The notes under the pieces: generated by a model
Database searches by the model: none
What the model was told of the DNA's origin: nothing
What the model saw: only the letters and a program-made list of their open reading frames with translations
Assembly (NCBI GenBank): GCA_020636435.1
Contig: JACJXX010000002.1
Location: 3,162,001-3,226,000 of the forward strand
Length of the DNA stretch: 64,000 nt
From: Lewinellaceae bacterium
GTDB lineage: Bacteria > Bacteroidota > Bacteroidia > Chitinophagales > Saprospiraceae
Reading direction: 5' to 3'
Program-made: the position numbers and the translations under genes
Shown here: positions 45,515 through 54,751 of the stretch, piece by piece
Numbering within the stretch: the stretch's first letter is position 1
How the letters are laid out: the number at the start of each line of letters is the position of its first letter

Positions 45515-45577
45515 AGTATGCCAGTTTAGTCCCGCTCATCCGAGCGGGAGTGGTTTCAGCCGCTCACCCACGTCACC
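45515..45577 (-). pseudogene. tRNA-Ser pseudo-copy C, 3' half missing
   Basis: Contains the 5' acceptor strand, D-arm and the same substituted anticodon hairpin as copies A and B, then stops before the T-arm. The flanking upstream DNA (GTTGTCTGAATCAA) duplicates the leader of the intact tRNA at 45480-45493, so the leader was copied too. Confidence 0.82.
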
Positions 45578-45689
45578 GGGTGTTGTCTGAATCAATTTGT
45601 ATTGTACAAAAGCAGGTTTACACCTGAAATTACACTTGAAATTCTGCAAAGCCCTTTTCATGGCCTTTCCTAACTCCTTGATTATCAAG

Positions 45690-45764
45690 TCGGGGTACCA
45701 GGATTCGAACCTGGGGCCTCCTGCTCCCAAAGCAGGCGCGCTAACCGGACTGCGCTATACCCCG
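45690..45764 (-). tRNA. tRNA-Pro(TGG)
   Basis: The 75 nt cloverleaf has acceptor CGGGGTA/TACCCCG with discriminator A, anticodon loop TTTGGGA (TGG) in a CCTGC/GCAGG stem, and T-arm CCAGG TTCGAAT CCTGG. Confidence 0.95.
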
Positions 45765-45794
45765 ATAAATATGCCGGCTTTTGCTTTTGTCCAT

Positions 45795-45848
45795 GGGGCC
45801 TTCCCGGCCTAATGCCGGGACGCGCTAACCGGACTGCGCTATACCCCG
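45795..45848 (-). pseudogene. tRNA-Pro 5'-half pseudo-copy with replaced anticodon arm
   Basis: Acceptor and D-arm (CGCGCTAACCGGACTGCGCT on the plus strand) duplicate tRNA-Pro(TGG). The anticodon arm TCCTGCTCCCAAAGCAGG is exchanged for a TCCCGGC-CTAAT-GCCGGGA hairpin (45802-45820), with GGGGCC kept on the far side. The T-arm is absent. Confidence 0.8.
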
Positions 45849-46075
45849 ATAATAAATTTATGCCGCTTTTTCAGAAGCGAATGCAAAGGTAAAAACCCAG
45901 GGGAGATTATGCAAGGTGAATGCCTTTTTTTTATTGCCTTTTTATGCCTCGCAATTATTGGCAAATGCAAATTTCCTTCAGGTTTAATGGGTTATAGGGT
46001 GTAACGTGTTGTCTTTTGGCATAGTTCCTGAAAAAGGCGTACGGTTAAATTAAAGAAATTCGATACCTTCCCGGC

Positions 46076-47083
46076 ATGAAATCGCTGAAAGTTCTATTTA
46101 AAGGAGCCCTGGCCCTGATCCTGTTGCTCCCAATTGTTTTTTTCCTCGGCCCGAAGCCACATTTTCCGGTTTTTGACGGGAAAATGGCAGGCGTCGACTG
46201 GCCGTTGACTGCCCTGGACTCTATGGTACAAGCGCATGAATCGGTTATCCCTAACCTCAAGCCCGACAACCAGGCGCGCATCATCTGGGCCGATTCGGTC
46301 CGCCGTACGCCCTGGAGCGTGGTTTACCTGCACGGCTTCTCCGCCAGCCCGATGGAGGGAGACCCGGTCCACCGGGAGTTTGCCGCTCGCTATGGCTGCA
46401 ATTTGTATCTCGCCCGCCTGCCCCAGCATGGGATCGATGATCCGGAGTCTTTTAAGGATGTGGCGCCTAAAGACTGGGTGGATGGCGCCAAGGAAGCCCT
46501 GGCCATCGGGCGTTTGCTGGGCGAAAAGGTGATCCTCATGTCCTGCTCTACGGGGAGTACCCTTGCCGTATACCTGGCGGCGGAAAACCCGGAAGCAGTA
46601 GATGGCCTTATTCTGTATTCTCCCAACATCGCTATTGCCGACCCGATGGCAAGTTTGCTTACTTACCCCTGGGGCTTCCAGATCGCCAGGGCCATAGTCG
46701 GAGAATACCGCACTATCCCCGCGTTCAAAGGTTGGGAGGCTGAAAAATACTGGACGACAACTTACCGCACGGAAGGCATCGTTGCGCTTCAGGCGCTACT
46801 CGACGCCACCATGCAACCTCGCTATTTCGAAAAAATCCGGCAGCCTCTTTTCATCGGCTATTATTACAAAAATGAAGAGAAAAAGGATGATGTGATTTCT
46901 ATTGAAGCGGCAAAGGTGTTTTTCGAACAGGCTTCTACCCCACCCGGCCTGAAGCGGATGCTGGCTTTTCCGGATGTGAATACCCACGTCATTCCTTCCA
47001 GGCTCTTGTCGAAGGATCTTCCGGAAGTCCGGGAGGCTACCTACCGTTTTGCGGAAGAGGTTTTGGGGTTGGAAGGAAATTGA
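46076..47083 (+). CDS. Membrane-anchored alpha/beta hydrolase
   Basis: A 335-residue hydrolase with an N-terminal membrane or signal helix (ALALILLLPIVFFLG). The fold is evident from the oxyanion-loop motif VVYLHGFSASP, the nucleophile elbow LMSCSTGST (Ser in C-S-T-G, a variation on G-x-S-x-G) and the late histidine in VNTHVIP. It is probably a serine esterase or lipase in the periplasm, or facing it, with unknown substrate. It is monocistronic; the LytT gene ends 4 bp away on the opposite strand. Confidence 0.85.
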   Translation: MKSLKVLFKGALALILLLPIVFFLGPKPHFPVFDGKMAGVDWPLTALDSMVQAHESVIPNLKPDNQARIIWADSVRRTPWSVVYLHGFSASPMEGDPVHREFAARYGCNLYLARLPQHGIDDPESFKDVAPKDWVDGAKEALAIGRLLGEKVILMSCSTGSTLAVYLAAENPEAVDGLILYSPNIAIADPMASLLTYPWGFQIARAIVGEYRTIPAFKGWEAEKYWTTTYRTEGIVALQALLDATMQPRYFEKIRQPLFIGYYYKNEEKKDDVISIEAAKVFFEQASTPPGLKRMLAFPDVNTHVIPSRLLSKDLPEVREATYRFAEEVLGLEGN

Positions 47084-47087
47084 GGGT

Positions 47088-47837
47088 TCATTTAAACTTT
47101 TCCAGAAAATCGCGTTTGCGCGAGTTGGATACCTGCAATTCCTTGCCATTGGCGAGAACGACCGACCCGCCTTTGCCCTTGATGTAGCGCCGGACATAAT
47201 CGAGATTGACCATGCAGGAGCGGTGAATGCGGCAGAAACCCTGGCCCGACAGCAAGTTTTCGTAGTACTTGAGCTTTCGGCAAATCATGAGTTTGCGGCC
47301 GTCGGCGAGGTGAAAATCCGTGAAGTTGTCGTTGGCTTCGCAGTAGAGGATTTCGGAGAGCTCTACCACTTCAAACCCGTCGATCAGGGGAAGGGCGGCT
47401 CGTTGTTTTTCCTTTTGCCCGAGGCTGAGGTTTTCTTTCAGGATTCGGGCGGTGTTGAGCGCTTCATTTTCTTGTATGCGCCGCCGGGCCTTTTCGACGG
47501 CCTGGATAAGCGCTTCGATGTCGATGGGCTTGAGAACATAGTAGGCGGCGCTCAGGTTGAGCGCCTGAATGGCATACTGGCTGAAGGCCGTGATGAATAT
47601 GGCCTCAAAGTCGATGGTTTCCAGTTGCTCCAAAAGGTCGAATGCATTGCCGTAGGGCATTTCAATATCGAGAAAAACCAACTCGGGGCGATGTTCGGCA
47701 ATAGCCGCTTTGGCTTCCTCTACATTGGCGCATTCGGCGACAACCTGTAGCCCGGGGCAGTATTTTGCCGTATAGTTTCGCAAAATCTCCCGGCTATCCA
47801 GCTCATCGTCCACAATAATCGCGCGGATCGTGCTCAT
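47088..47837 (-). CDS. LytTR-family response regulator
   Basis: A 249-residue two-component regulator. The receiver domain (about 1-125) has the acidic pair DDE and phosphoacceptor Asp in VFLDIEMP, with switch Thr in FITAFS and Lys in VLKPID. The DNA-binding LytTR domain (about 140-249) has LPLIDGFEVVELSEILYCEA, FCRIHRSCMVNLDYV and ELQVSNSRKRDF. Its start overlaps the sensor kinase stop by 4 bp, so the two are translationally coupled partners. The target genes are unknown; the adjacent VWA gene is divergent and a candidate. Confidence 0.94.
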   Translation of the reverse strand: MSTIRAIIVDDELDSREILRNYTAKYCPGLQVVAECANVEEAKAAIAEHRPELVFLDIEMPYGNAFDLLEQLETIDFEAIFITAFSQYAIQALNLSAAYYVLKPIDIEALIQAVEKARRRIQENEALNTARILKENLSLGQKEKQRAALPLIDGFEVVELSEILYCEANDNFTDFHLADGRKLMICRKLKYYENLLSGQGFCRIHRSCMVNLDYVRRYIKGKGGSVVLANGKELQVSNSRKRDFLEKFK

Positions 47838-49732
47838 TGCGGTATGGGTATTTTTAGGGTTGCCACCGTGCCGGTGTCTTCCCGCTCGGGGAACTGGTCT
47901 TCGATACTGACTTTATACTGCTTTTGGTAGGCTTGGTTGATGAGCTGTATCCGCCGGCTGACGTTCCGCAGGCCGGTGCTCTGGTATTTTGTTTGCTGGC
48001 TGGTTTTGGCCTCCAGGGACCGCTTTCGGCCAATGCCGTCATCGCGGATCAGGACAGTGGCCATGCCGTTCTCTTTCCCAATAGCCACCTCCAGCTTCCC
48101 CTTATGTTCTTTATACCGCAGCCCATGCCAGATGGCGTTCTCTATGAAGGGCTGCAACAGCATGGGCGGCACCTCGATGGTGGCGTAGTCGATGTCCGGG
48201 CTTTTTTCAAAAGTGTAGTCAAACTTGTCCCGGAAGCGAAAATGTTCCAGCTTGAGATAGAGTTCCAGCAGCTCCACTTCCTCTTCGAAGGAGATAAAAT
48301 CTTTCTGGCTGTGGTCGAGCACCATGCGCATCAGGCTGGCAAATTCAGTCAAAAATTTATTGGCAGAGCGTTCGTCGTTGCGGGATATGAAGTTGTTGAC
48401 GCTATTCAGGGCGTTGAATATGAAGTGAGGGTTCATCTGGGCGCGCAGGCTTTTGAGCAGCAAAAGCTGATTGGCTTGCCTGCGCTTGCGTACATTTTTT
48501 ACAATAAAATAAATCGATACCGCAGCGCCCAGCAACAGCAGGGACAAAAAAACGATGACGAGCCGCTGGCTGCGCACCTGGCTTTTCAACAGGGCCTGCT
48601 CTTTTTCTTCTATGTCGATGTCTTTGACCAAAAGATCGATCTTGCCCTGCTCCTTCAGGATGCCCACCTGCCGGTCCAGTTCCTCTTGTTTTTGCCGGAG
48701 GACCTTTTCGTTTTCCAGCATGTATTGCCGGTAATCCTCCAGGGCAGCCTCGTAGGCGCCTCTGCGGAGGTTGAGTTCCGAACTTTTTTTAAAGACCTCA
48801 GCGCTGCTGTTGGGGTTGACATCTTCCCGGATCAGGTTTCGGGAAGCGTTGACGTACTTCTCGGCCTCCTCCAGTTCTCCTTTGTTGATGTAAAGGTCCG
48901 CCAGTTGCAGCTGTTCGCCGATGCGGGCCTCCGGCGGCAGCTGGAAGTTCTGCTGGCTATTGACTGTGTTGAGGCTCAGGTCGATCTTTTCCTGTTCGTT
49001 TTCCGAAGACTGAATGATGGCGCGGTTGGCTTGCTCAATTGGAGCGTAGTCTTCATAGTCGAGTTGTTGTTGCTGAATGTAGTTCAGCGAGTTGTTGTAG
49101 GATTGCCTGGCTCGGGGAAGGTCTTGTTGAGAAACGTACAGCCGGGCCTTGCCGGCGCCGACCCGGGCCATGCCGATGCTGTCCGGCAGGCTTTCGTAGT
49201 AAGCCAGGAGGGAATCGTAGAGCCGTACTCCTCCAGCTATGTCGCCGGTAGCGGCAGCCAAAGCGGCCAGGCCTTCCCGGCAACGGGCAGCCAGTTGGGC
49301 ATTCCCGGCGCTGGAAAGGCACTCCTGGAAATGAGTACGCGCAGCTTCGTATTGCCTTCCCTCCAGCTCCATCTCGCCCAATCGATAGAGGATGGCCGGC
49401 CGGAGATCCGGGGCCTTTTCCCGCCGAATGGCATGGAGCGCCGCTGCATAGCGCTGCTGGGCCAGAGCTGTTTGCCCGATTTTCTCATAAATATTGCCCA
49501 GCAGGAAATAGGCTTCCGCCTCAGTGCGCCAATCTCTCGTATTTTTACTCTGCTGCAAAGTGCTTTCCACCAGCTTAATGGCCTCTTCAGGCCGGGCGCT
49601 GCTCAGTTTATAGGCTTTTTCCAATACGGGATTCTGCGCTTTCCAGTAACGCGTATCCTGGCCCGGTTGAGCCTCCGCGTATTGAAAAAGCAACAGCAGC
49701 AATAAAAACAATATGGAACGGCCATGCTTCAT
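47834..49732 (-). CDS. LytS-type sensor histidine kinase with TPR input domain
   Basis: A 632-residue kinase; the start MKHGRSILFLLL is chosen for its good signal, three codons after another ATG. The periplasmic part is a chain of about seven TPR helices (about 30-370), a coiled coil precedes a membrane helix (LVIVFLSLLLLGAAVSIYFIV, about 385-405), and the His_kinase domain begins NPHFIFNALNSVNNFI with the phosphorylated histidine. A HATPase region with PFIENAIWHGL and IRDDGIG follows. The TPR-sensor LytS architecture is common in Bacteroidota. It partners with the overlapping LytTR regulator. Confidence 0.94.
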   Translation of the reverse strand: MKHGRSILFLLLLLLFQYAEAQPGQDTRYWKAQNPVLEKAYKLSSARPEEAIKLVESTLQQSKNTRDWRTEAEAYFLLGNIYEKIGQTALAQQRYAAALHAIRREKAPDLRPAILYRLGEMELEGRQYEAARTHFQECLSSAGNAQLAARCREGLAALAAATGDIAGGVRLYDSLLAYYESLPDSIGMARVGAGKARLYVSQQDLPRARQSYNNSLNYIQQQQLDYEDYAPIEQANRAIIQSSENEQEKIDLSLNTVNSQQNFQLPPEARIGEQLQLADLYINKGELEEAEKYVNASRNLIREDVNPNSSAEVFKKSSELNLRRGAYEAALEDYRQYMLENEKVLRQKQEELDRQVGILKEQGKIDLLVKDIDIEEKEQALLKSQVRSQRLVIVFLSLLLLGAAVSIYFIVKNVRKRRQANQLLLLKSLRAQMNPHFIFNALNSVNNFISRNDERSANKFLTEFASLMRMVLDHSQKDFISFEEEVELLELYLKLEHFRFRDKFDYTFEKSPDIDYATIEVPPMLLQPFIENAIWHGLRYKEHKGKLEVAIGKENGMATVLIRDDGIGRKRSLEAKTSQQTKYQSTGLRNVSRRIQLINQAYQKQYKVSIEDQFPEREDTGTVATLKIPIPQ

Positions 49733-49913
49733 GATAACCAAAGATATAATACTTCTGCAACTTGCCTTCAGATAAAATATACTGAAAAAGGCCGCTTCCC
49801 AAATCGAGAGGGCGGCTTCCCGGCCCGGCCCGGCTCCTTCCCAAAGCGCCGCTTTTTTTTCTTCTTTTTTGGGCAGACTTTTGAGGCATTCTTAACGATC
49901 AAAAATTCAGAAC

Positions 49914-51119
49914 ATGAAATTCAGAAACACCAACCTGAAATTTGCCCTCGTCGCTCCGGCTATCCTTTTTGCCGCTTATATGCACCTCTCGGTTACGGCC
50001 GGTTTTGTGCAAAAGTGGATGCCCCGGTTCACAGCCTTCGGCTTTTTCGGCGCCTCAGCCACCGGAGTTTCCGACAGCGCCCCCCTGATTGAGGTGGCGC
50101 TGCTGCTCGACACCAGCAACTCTATGGACGGGCTGATCGAGCAGGCCAAATCCCAACTGTGGAAGATACTGAATGAACTGACCCTCGCCAAAAAGGACGG
50201 CCGCATCCCGAACCTGCAGATCGCCCTTTATGAATATGGCAACTCCAGGCTTTCTGCCAGCGATGGCTACATCCGGCAGGTGCAGTACTTTACCGGCGAC
50301 ATGGACCGGTTGTCTGAAAAATTGTTCTCGCTGACGACCAGCGGCGGGGAAGAATACTGCGGGCAGGTAATCCACGCTTCCATCGACGAACTGAAATGGA
50401 GCGCCGATCCCGGAGCCCTGCGCCTGATCTATATCGCCGGCAACGAACCCTTTACCCAGGGCCCTGTTCCGTATGCTCAGGCCTGCGCCGGGGCTAAAGA
50501 AAAAGACGTCTTCGTCAATACGATCTTCTGCGGCGATCACGAGGAGGGCATCAGAGGGCATTGGCAAAGCGGCGCCATGCTCGGCAAGGGCAGCTATTCC
50601 AATATCGACCACAACTCCATAACAGCCTTTATCGAAACCCCTTATGATGAACGGATCAATCAACTCAACCTCAACCTCAACGCCACCTACATCACCTACG
50701 GTGCTCAGGTTCGCGACTTTCAGGCCAATCAGGCCCTACAGGATCAAAATGCGCTGAAATACAGCAAAGCCAACATGGCCGACCGCGCCCTGTTCAAAAG
50801 CTCCGCCAACTACACCAATGCAAATTGGGATTTGGTGGATGCGTATAAAGAGGATAAAGAAATTTTGGCGAGGGAAAAGGAAAGCCTCCCTGACTCTTTG
50901 CAGCAACTGTCTGCGAAACAGCTCGAAGCAGAAGTGCAGCGTTTTATGCAACTGCGGGAAGACATCCGGCAGGAAATACAAGAGTTGGGAAAGAAGCGCC
51001 GGGCCTACATCGAAGCCGAACAGGCTAAAATGGCGGACGACGCAACAAACAACCTGGGAAGTTCTATATTGAAGGCCCTGAGAGAGCAGGCGAAGCGGAA
51101 GGGGTTTGTAATGGAATGA
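49914..51119 (+). CDS. von Willebrand factor A-domain exported protein
   Basis: A 401-residue protein. A hydrophobic N-terminal segment (FALVAPAILFAAYMHLSV) leads to a VWA domain (about 57-240) with the metal-ion adhesion motif DTSNSM, a TSGGEEYCG loop and LIYIAGNEPF strand. Next is a helical, charged C-terminal part with coiled-coil character (about 300-401). A Cys-containing stretch (YCGQVI, QACAG, NTIFCGD) may form disulfides. It is likely a periplasmic or surface metal-dependent binding protein. It is divergent from the LytS gene, 180 bp apart. Confidence 0.85.
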   Translation: MKFRNTNLKFALVAPAILFAAYMHLSVTAGFVQKWMPRFTAFGFFGASATGVSDSAPLIEVALLLDTSNSMDGLIEQAKSQLWKILNELTLAKKDGRIPNLQIALYEYGNSRLSASDGYIRQVQYFTGDMDRLSEKLFSLTTSGGEEYCGQVIHASIDELKWSADPGALRLIYIAGNEPFTQGPVPYAQACAGAKEKDVFVNTIFCGDHEEGIRGHWQSGAMLGKGSYSNIDHNSITAFIETPYDERINQLNLNLNATYITYGAQVRDFQANQALQDQNALKYSKANMADRALFKSSANYTNANWDLVDAYKEDKEILAREKESLPDSLQQLSAKQLEAEVQRFMQLREDIRQEIQELGKKRRAYIEAEQAKMADDATNNLGSSILKALREQAKRKGFVME

Positions 51120-51308
51120 TCCAAACTGTTCAAACAAACCATAGGGCGCGGGGATACGCAGAGGGTGGGTCCAATGGCGGTTTCCTCTTAATTTCCCTGC
51201 CCCCCGCTTCGGTTCAAAATATACCCGTTAGCACGCTCTGTGTGCTGAAAGTCACCAAAAGTTGTGTGCTAATCTCCTATCCTTGCTGATGAATTTAAAA
51301 ACTTCAGC

Positions 51309-52907
51309 ATGAAAAATATCCGCTTTTTACTGTTGCTCCTTATGGGTTTTTTCTTTTCGTCTTTAAGCGCCCAGCAGGAATTCGGCATTCACCTCCAGCC
51401 GTTTACCATTGATGGTTTTGCCGGCATCCAGTCATTCGCTACCGGGCAGGACGGGCACTATATCCTTTTGGTGGGAGGCCGCACCGACGGCCTGCACCAG
51501 CGGCAGCCTTTTGCTTCCTTCTCCCCTGCCGGAAACAATACTGCCATTCAGGTAATCAACCCAATAAGCCGGGAGCGGTGGGTGGCGTCCACCGACGGCC
51601 TCGCCGCTCCGCTACGAGAGCAGTTGCAGTCCACCAATATGCAGTTCTACCAGCAGGATGGTATCCTCTACCTTGCCGGAGGCTATGGGTACAGCCCAAC
51701 AGCAGGGGATCACATCACGCACAACCGCCTCATTGCCATAGCGGTAGCTCCTCTGATTGAGGCCATCCGCGAAGGGCAGGATATAGCGCCTTGCTTCCGG
51801 CAGCTAACCGATGATTTCTTTGCCGTGACCGGCGGCTATCTGGAAAAGATCGGCAATACTTATTATCTGGTGGGGGGCCAGCGATTCACCGGCCGGTACA
51901 ACCCCCATAATGGCCCTTCTTTTGTACAGGAATATACCAACCAAATCCGGAAATTCAGGATCGTGGATGATGGGGAAAGCCTCAGTGTGGCCGACAAAGA
52001 ATTCATCACCGACGAGGTAAACCTGCACCGGCGGGACTACAACGCCTTGCCACAAATATTTCCCGATGGCACGGCCGGCATTACCGCCTTTTCCGGTGTC
52101 TTCCAACACACTCAAGATCTTCCCTTCCTGAACTCCGTGGACATTCGGCCTTCCGGATACAGCGTCAACAACGAGTTCCAGCAGTACCTCAACCACTATC
52201 ACTGCGGCACCGCTCCGCTGTACGATGCGGCTGGCAACAAAATGCACAGCATCTTCTTTGGCGGCATCAGCCAGTACTTCCTCGATGAAACCGGAACACT
52301 TGTTCAAGACAATGACGTTCCCTTTGTATCCACCATAGGGCGGGTAACCCGGTCGGCAGATGGCAATATGGTTGAACAGGAGATCGGAGAACTGCCTACG
52401 CTGCTGGGGGCCAGTTCTGAGTTCATCTTTCATCCGGAAACGCCACAATATGCTCCCGGTATCATCGACTTGAACGCCTTGCCGGCCGATACGGCTCTGA
52501 TCGGCTATCTGGTAGGCGGCATTGCCAGTACCCAGCCCAATATTTTTTTTATCAACAACGGTACCCTAAGCTGGGCGCAAACCACCCTTTTTGAGGTTTA
52601 CTATGTTCCGGAGCGCATATCCTCCTACCCTTCTGTGGAACAGGCTTCCAACTTGTCCGGACTGGAAGCTTACCCCAATCCGTCAAAGGGGGAAGTCAAC
52701 CTGGCCTTCAGCCTGGAGCAAAGCGCTACGCTGGCCGCAACCGTTCAGGACACTAACGGGCGCATTGCTTTAGAACGACAATTCCCCACTCTGGAAGCCG
52801 GCTCCCAAAAAATAACGCTCGAATTAGAGGAACTTGCCGCCGGGGTTTACATCATTACGCTAACGGATGGCCGGGAGCACAGGCCAGTTAAAGTTATAAT
52901 CGAATAG
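51309..52907 (+). CDS. T9SS-exported beta-propeller-like protein
   Basis: A 532-residue protein with a signal peptide (LLLLLMGFFFSSLSAQ). The body is a Kelch-like repeat series (LLVGGRTDGLHQR, YLAGGYGYSPT, YYLVGGQRFTG, SIFFGGISQYF, GYLVGGIASTQ). It ends with a T9SS type A C-terminal sorting domain (from about residue 450): LEAYPNPSKGEVNLAFSLE, then AAGVYIITLTDGREHRPVKVII. The protein should be exported across the outer membrane by the T9SS and the sorting domain removed. The function is unknown. Confidence 0.88.
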   Translation: MKNIRFLLLLLMGFFFSSLSAQQEFGIHLQPFTIDGFAGIQSFATGQDGHYILLVGGRTDGLHQRQPFASFSPAGNNTAIQVINPISRERWVASTDGLAAPLREQLQSTNMQFYQQDGILYLAGGYGYSPTAGDHITHNRLIAIAVAPLIEAIREGQDIAPCFRQLTDDFFAVTGGYLEKIGNTYYLVGGQRFTGRYNPHNGPSFVQEYTNQIRKFRIVDDGESLSVADKEFITDEVNLHRRDYNALPQIFPDGTAGITAFSGVFQHTQDLPFLNSVDIRPSGYSVNNEFQQYLNHYHCGTAPLYDAAGNKMHSIFFGGISQYFLDETGTLVQDNDVPFVSTIGRVTRSADGNMVEQEIGELPTLLGASSEFIFHPETPQYAPGIIDLNALPADTALIGYLVGGIASTQPNIFFINNGTLSWAQTTLFEVYYVPERISSYPSVEQASNLSGLEAYPNPSKGEVNLAFSLEQSATLAATVQDTNGRIALERQFPTLEAGSQKITLELEELAAGVYIITLTDGREHRPVKVIIE

Positions 52908-53026
52908 GATAAAGGGGGTTGAACGTCTTTTGTAGGACAAGTAGGAAAGGATCGGCTCGTTGGCCACCCTGGCAGCCGGCCCTTTCCTTCAACATTTCCT
53001 ATATTGGGCAAAAATCGCTAAAACCT

Positions 53027-54685
53027 ATGTCCACAACAGCAAGCCGTAAAGTTTTTTCCTTTGAAAACCTGATAGAGCCCGTTCGGCTCCTTAAATTTTC
53101 CGAACTCACAGACCGCCAGCCTACTCCCGCGTTAGTGGAAAATACAGACCTGGTTATTGTCCGTTATGATGAAGCGTTTTCCGTGCTCTACGGCCGATGC
53201 CTCCACCGCGGTGCCATGCTGGCCGACGGGCATGTCGACGAGCAGGACAACCTCATCTGCGGAGTCCATCAGTGGGATTACCGCATCGATTCGGGCGTCA
53301 GCGCCTACAACAACAGCGAATACCTCTACAAATTCAAGGCTGCCATCCACGAGGGTTTCCTGTATGTAGACCGGTCCGATGTGGTGGCTTTTGAAGAGCT
53401 TCACCCCCAGCCGTTCAACCGGGAAGAATACCTGGGCGCTTACGCCGACACGCATCCTGCGGATACGGAACCCCATACCAACTACATCCAGGAACTGGCG
53501 AAGAACGGCCTGAAGAACTACGGCCACCATGGCCCTACGGCAGCCATGGGCGTCGACCGCAATACCCTGCCAAAGTGGGACAGCATCCAGTTCTTGCCGG
53601 CCCAACTCTCCCGCCGCCCGCTGATGGACGATGAGCCGGTAAATACCAAAGTCATTATCGGCCCCAGAGCAAAAAGGCCGCTTGAACTGGACATTCCCTT
53701 GTTCGTGTCCGACATGTCCTTCGGAGCGCTCTCCCGCGAGGCCAAAATTGCGCTGTCCAAAGGAGCAGAATTGGCCGGCACCGGAATATGTTCCGGCGAA
53801 GGAGGCATGCTGCCCGAAGAGCAGGCCAACAATTCCCGGTATTTCTACGAGTTGGCCTCTGCCAAATTCGGGTTCAGCTGGGAAAAGGTGGAAAAGGCCC
53901 AGGCCTTCCACTTTAAAGGCGGGCAGGGCGCCAAAACCGGCACCGGCGGCCACCTGCCGGGCAATAAGGTAAACGGGGAGATCGCCAAAGTGCGGGGGCT
54001 GGAACCTGGCCAGAACGCTATCTCGCCGGCAGCTTTTCCGGATATGAAAACAGTAGAAGATTTCCGGCAAATGGCGGATGAAGTCCGGAAGCGCACCGGC
54101 GGGATTCCGGTGGGCTTCAAAATAGCCGCCAGCCGCATTGAAGCGGATATCGACTTTGCCCTTGCCGTTGGGGCCGATTACATCATCCTGGACGGGCGGG
54201 GCGGCGGCACCGGCGCGGCGCCAACTGTACTGCGCAACAACATCAATGTGCCTACCATTCCCGCCCTGGCCCGGGCGCGCCGCCACCTCGACCAGGTGAA
54301 AGCCACGGAGGTTACCCTCGTGATCACCGGCGGGCTGCGCATCGCCGAGGACTTCGCCAAAGCCCTGATGCTGGGCGCCGACGCCGTCGCCGTGTCCAAT
54401 GCCGCCATACAAGCCATCGGCTGCCTGGGCATGCGCGCCTGCAATACCAACAACTGCCCGGTCGGCATCGCTACCATGAAAGACCACCTGCGGGCCCGCC
54501 TGGAGATCGACAAGTCTGCCCGCCGGTTATACAATTTCTTTACTGCCACTACCGGACTGATCGAGGTGATTGCCCGGGCCTGTGGTTATGACGATGTAAA
54601 TAAATTCAACCCCGACAACTTGAGTACCTTCGATTATGACATGTACCGCCTGACGGGTATAAATTTTGCAGGGGTAATCAAATAG
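53027..54685 (+). CDS. Rieske-domain fused glutamate synthase-like FMN protein
   Basis: A 552-residue fusion. The ATG at 53027 (MSTTASRKVFSFENL) is favoured; an upstream ATG would add 36 atypical residues. An N-terminal Rieske [2Fe-2S] domain (about 10-120) has CLHRG and CGVHQWDY ligand motifs. A glutamate synthase FMN-binding barrel (about 190-540) follows, with SDMSFGALSREAK, GEGGMLPEEQ, GGQGAKTGTGGHLPG and ACNTNNCPVGIAT. Similar fusions occur widely in Bacteroidota and are annotated only as glutamate-synthase-related proteins. No amidotransferase domain is present, so it is not a complete GOGAT. The acceptor and donor are unknown. Confidence 0.9.
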   Translation: MSTTASRKVFSFENLIEPVRLLKFSELTDRQPTPALVENTDLVIVRYDEAFSVLYGRCLHRGAMLADGHVDEQDNLICGVHQWDYRIDSGVSAYNNSEYLYKFKAAIHEGFLYVDRSDVVAFEELHPQPFNREEYLGAYADTHPADTEPHTNYIQELAKNGLKNYGHHGPTAAMGVDRNTLPKWDSIQFLPAQLSRRPLMDDEPVNTKVIIGPRAKRPLELDIPLFVSDMSFGALSREAKIALSKGAELAGTGICSGEGGMLPEEQANNSRYFYELASAKFGFSWEKVEKAQAFHFKGGQGAKTGTGGHLPGNKVNGEIAKVRGLEPGQNAISPAAFPDMKTVEDFRQMADEVRKRTGGIPVGFKIAASRIEADIDFALAVGADYIILDGRGGGTGAAPTVLRNNINVPTIPALARARRHLDQVKATEVTLVITGGLRIAEDFAKALMLGADAVAVSNAAIQAIGCLGMRACNTNNCPVGIATMKDHLRARLEIDKSARRLYNFFTATTGLIEVIARACGYDDVNKFNPDNLSTFDYDMYRLTGINFAGVIK

Positions 54686-54751
54686 GACAACCAAAATACA
54701 GGCATTCCTGGTATCTGCACAATTTCTTACCTTTGAAGAAACAAAACTGGC

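Noticed and set aside
45000..45580. Repeated hairpins as a CRISPR array
   Set aside because: Units are tRNA-Ser related, of unequal spacing, with no unique spacers and no cas genes.
47924..49705. 593-codon plus-strand frame opposite the LytS kinase
   Set aside because: Shadow of a well-defined histidine kinase; no start context or motif.
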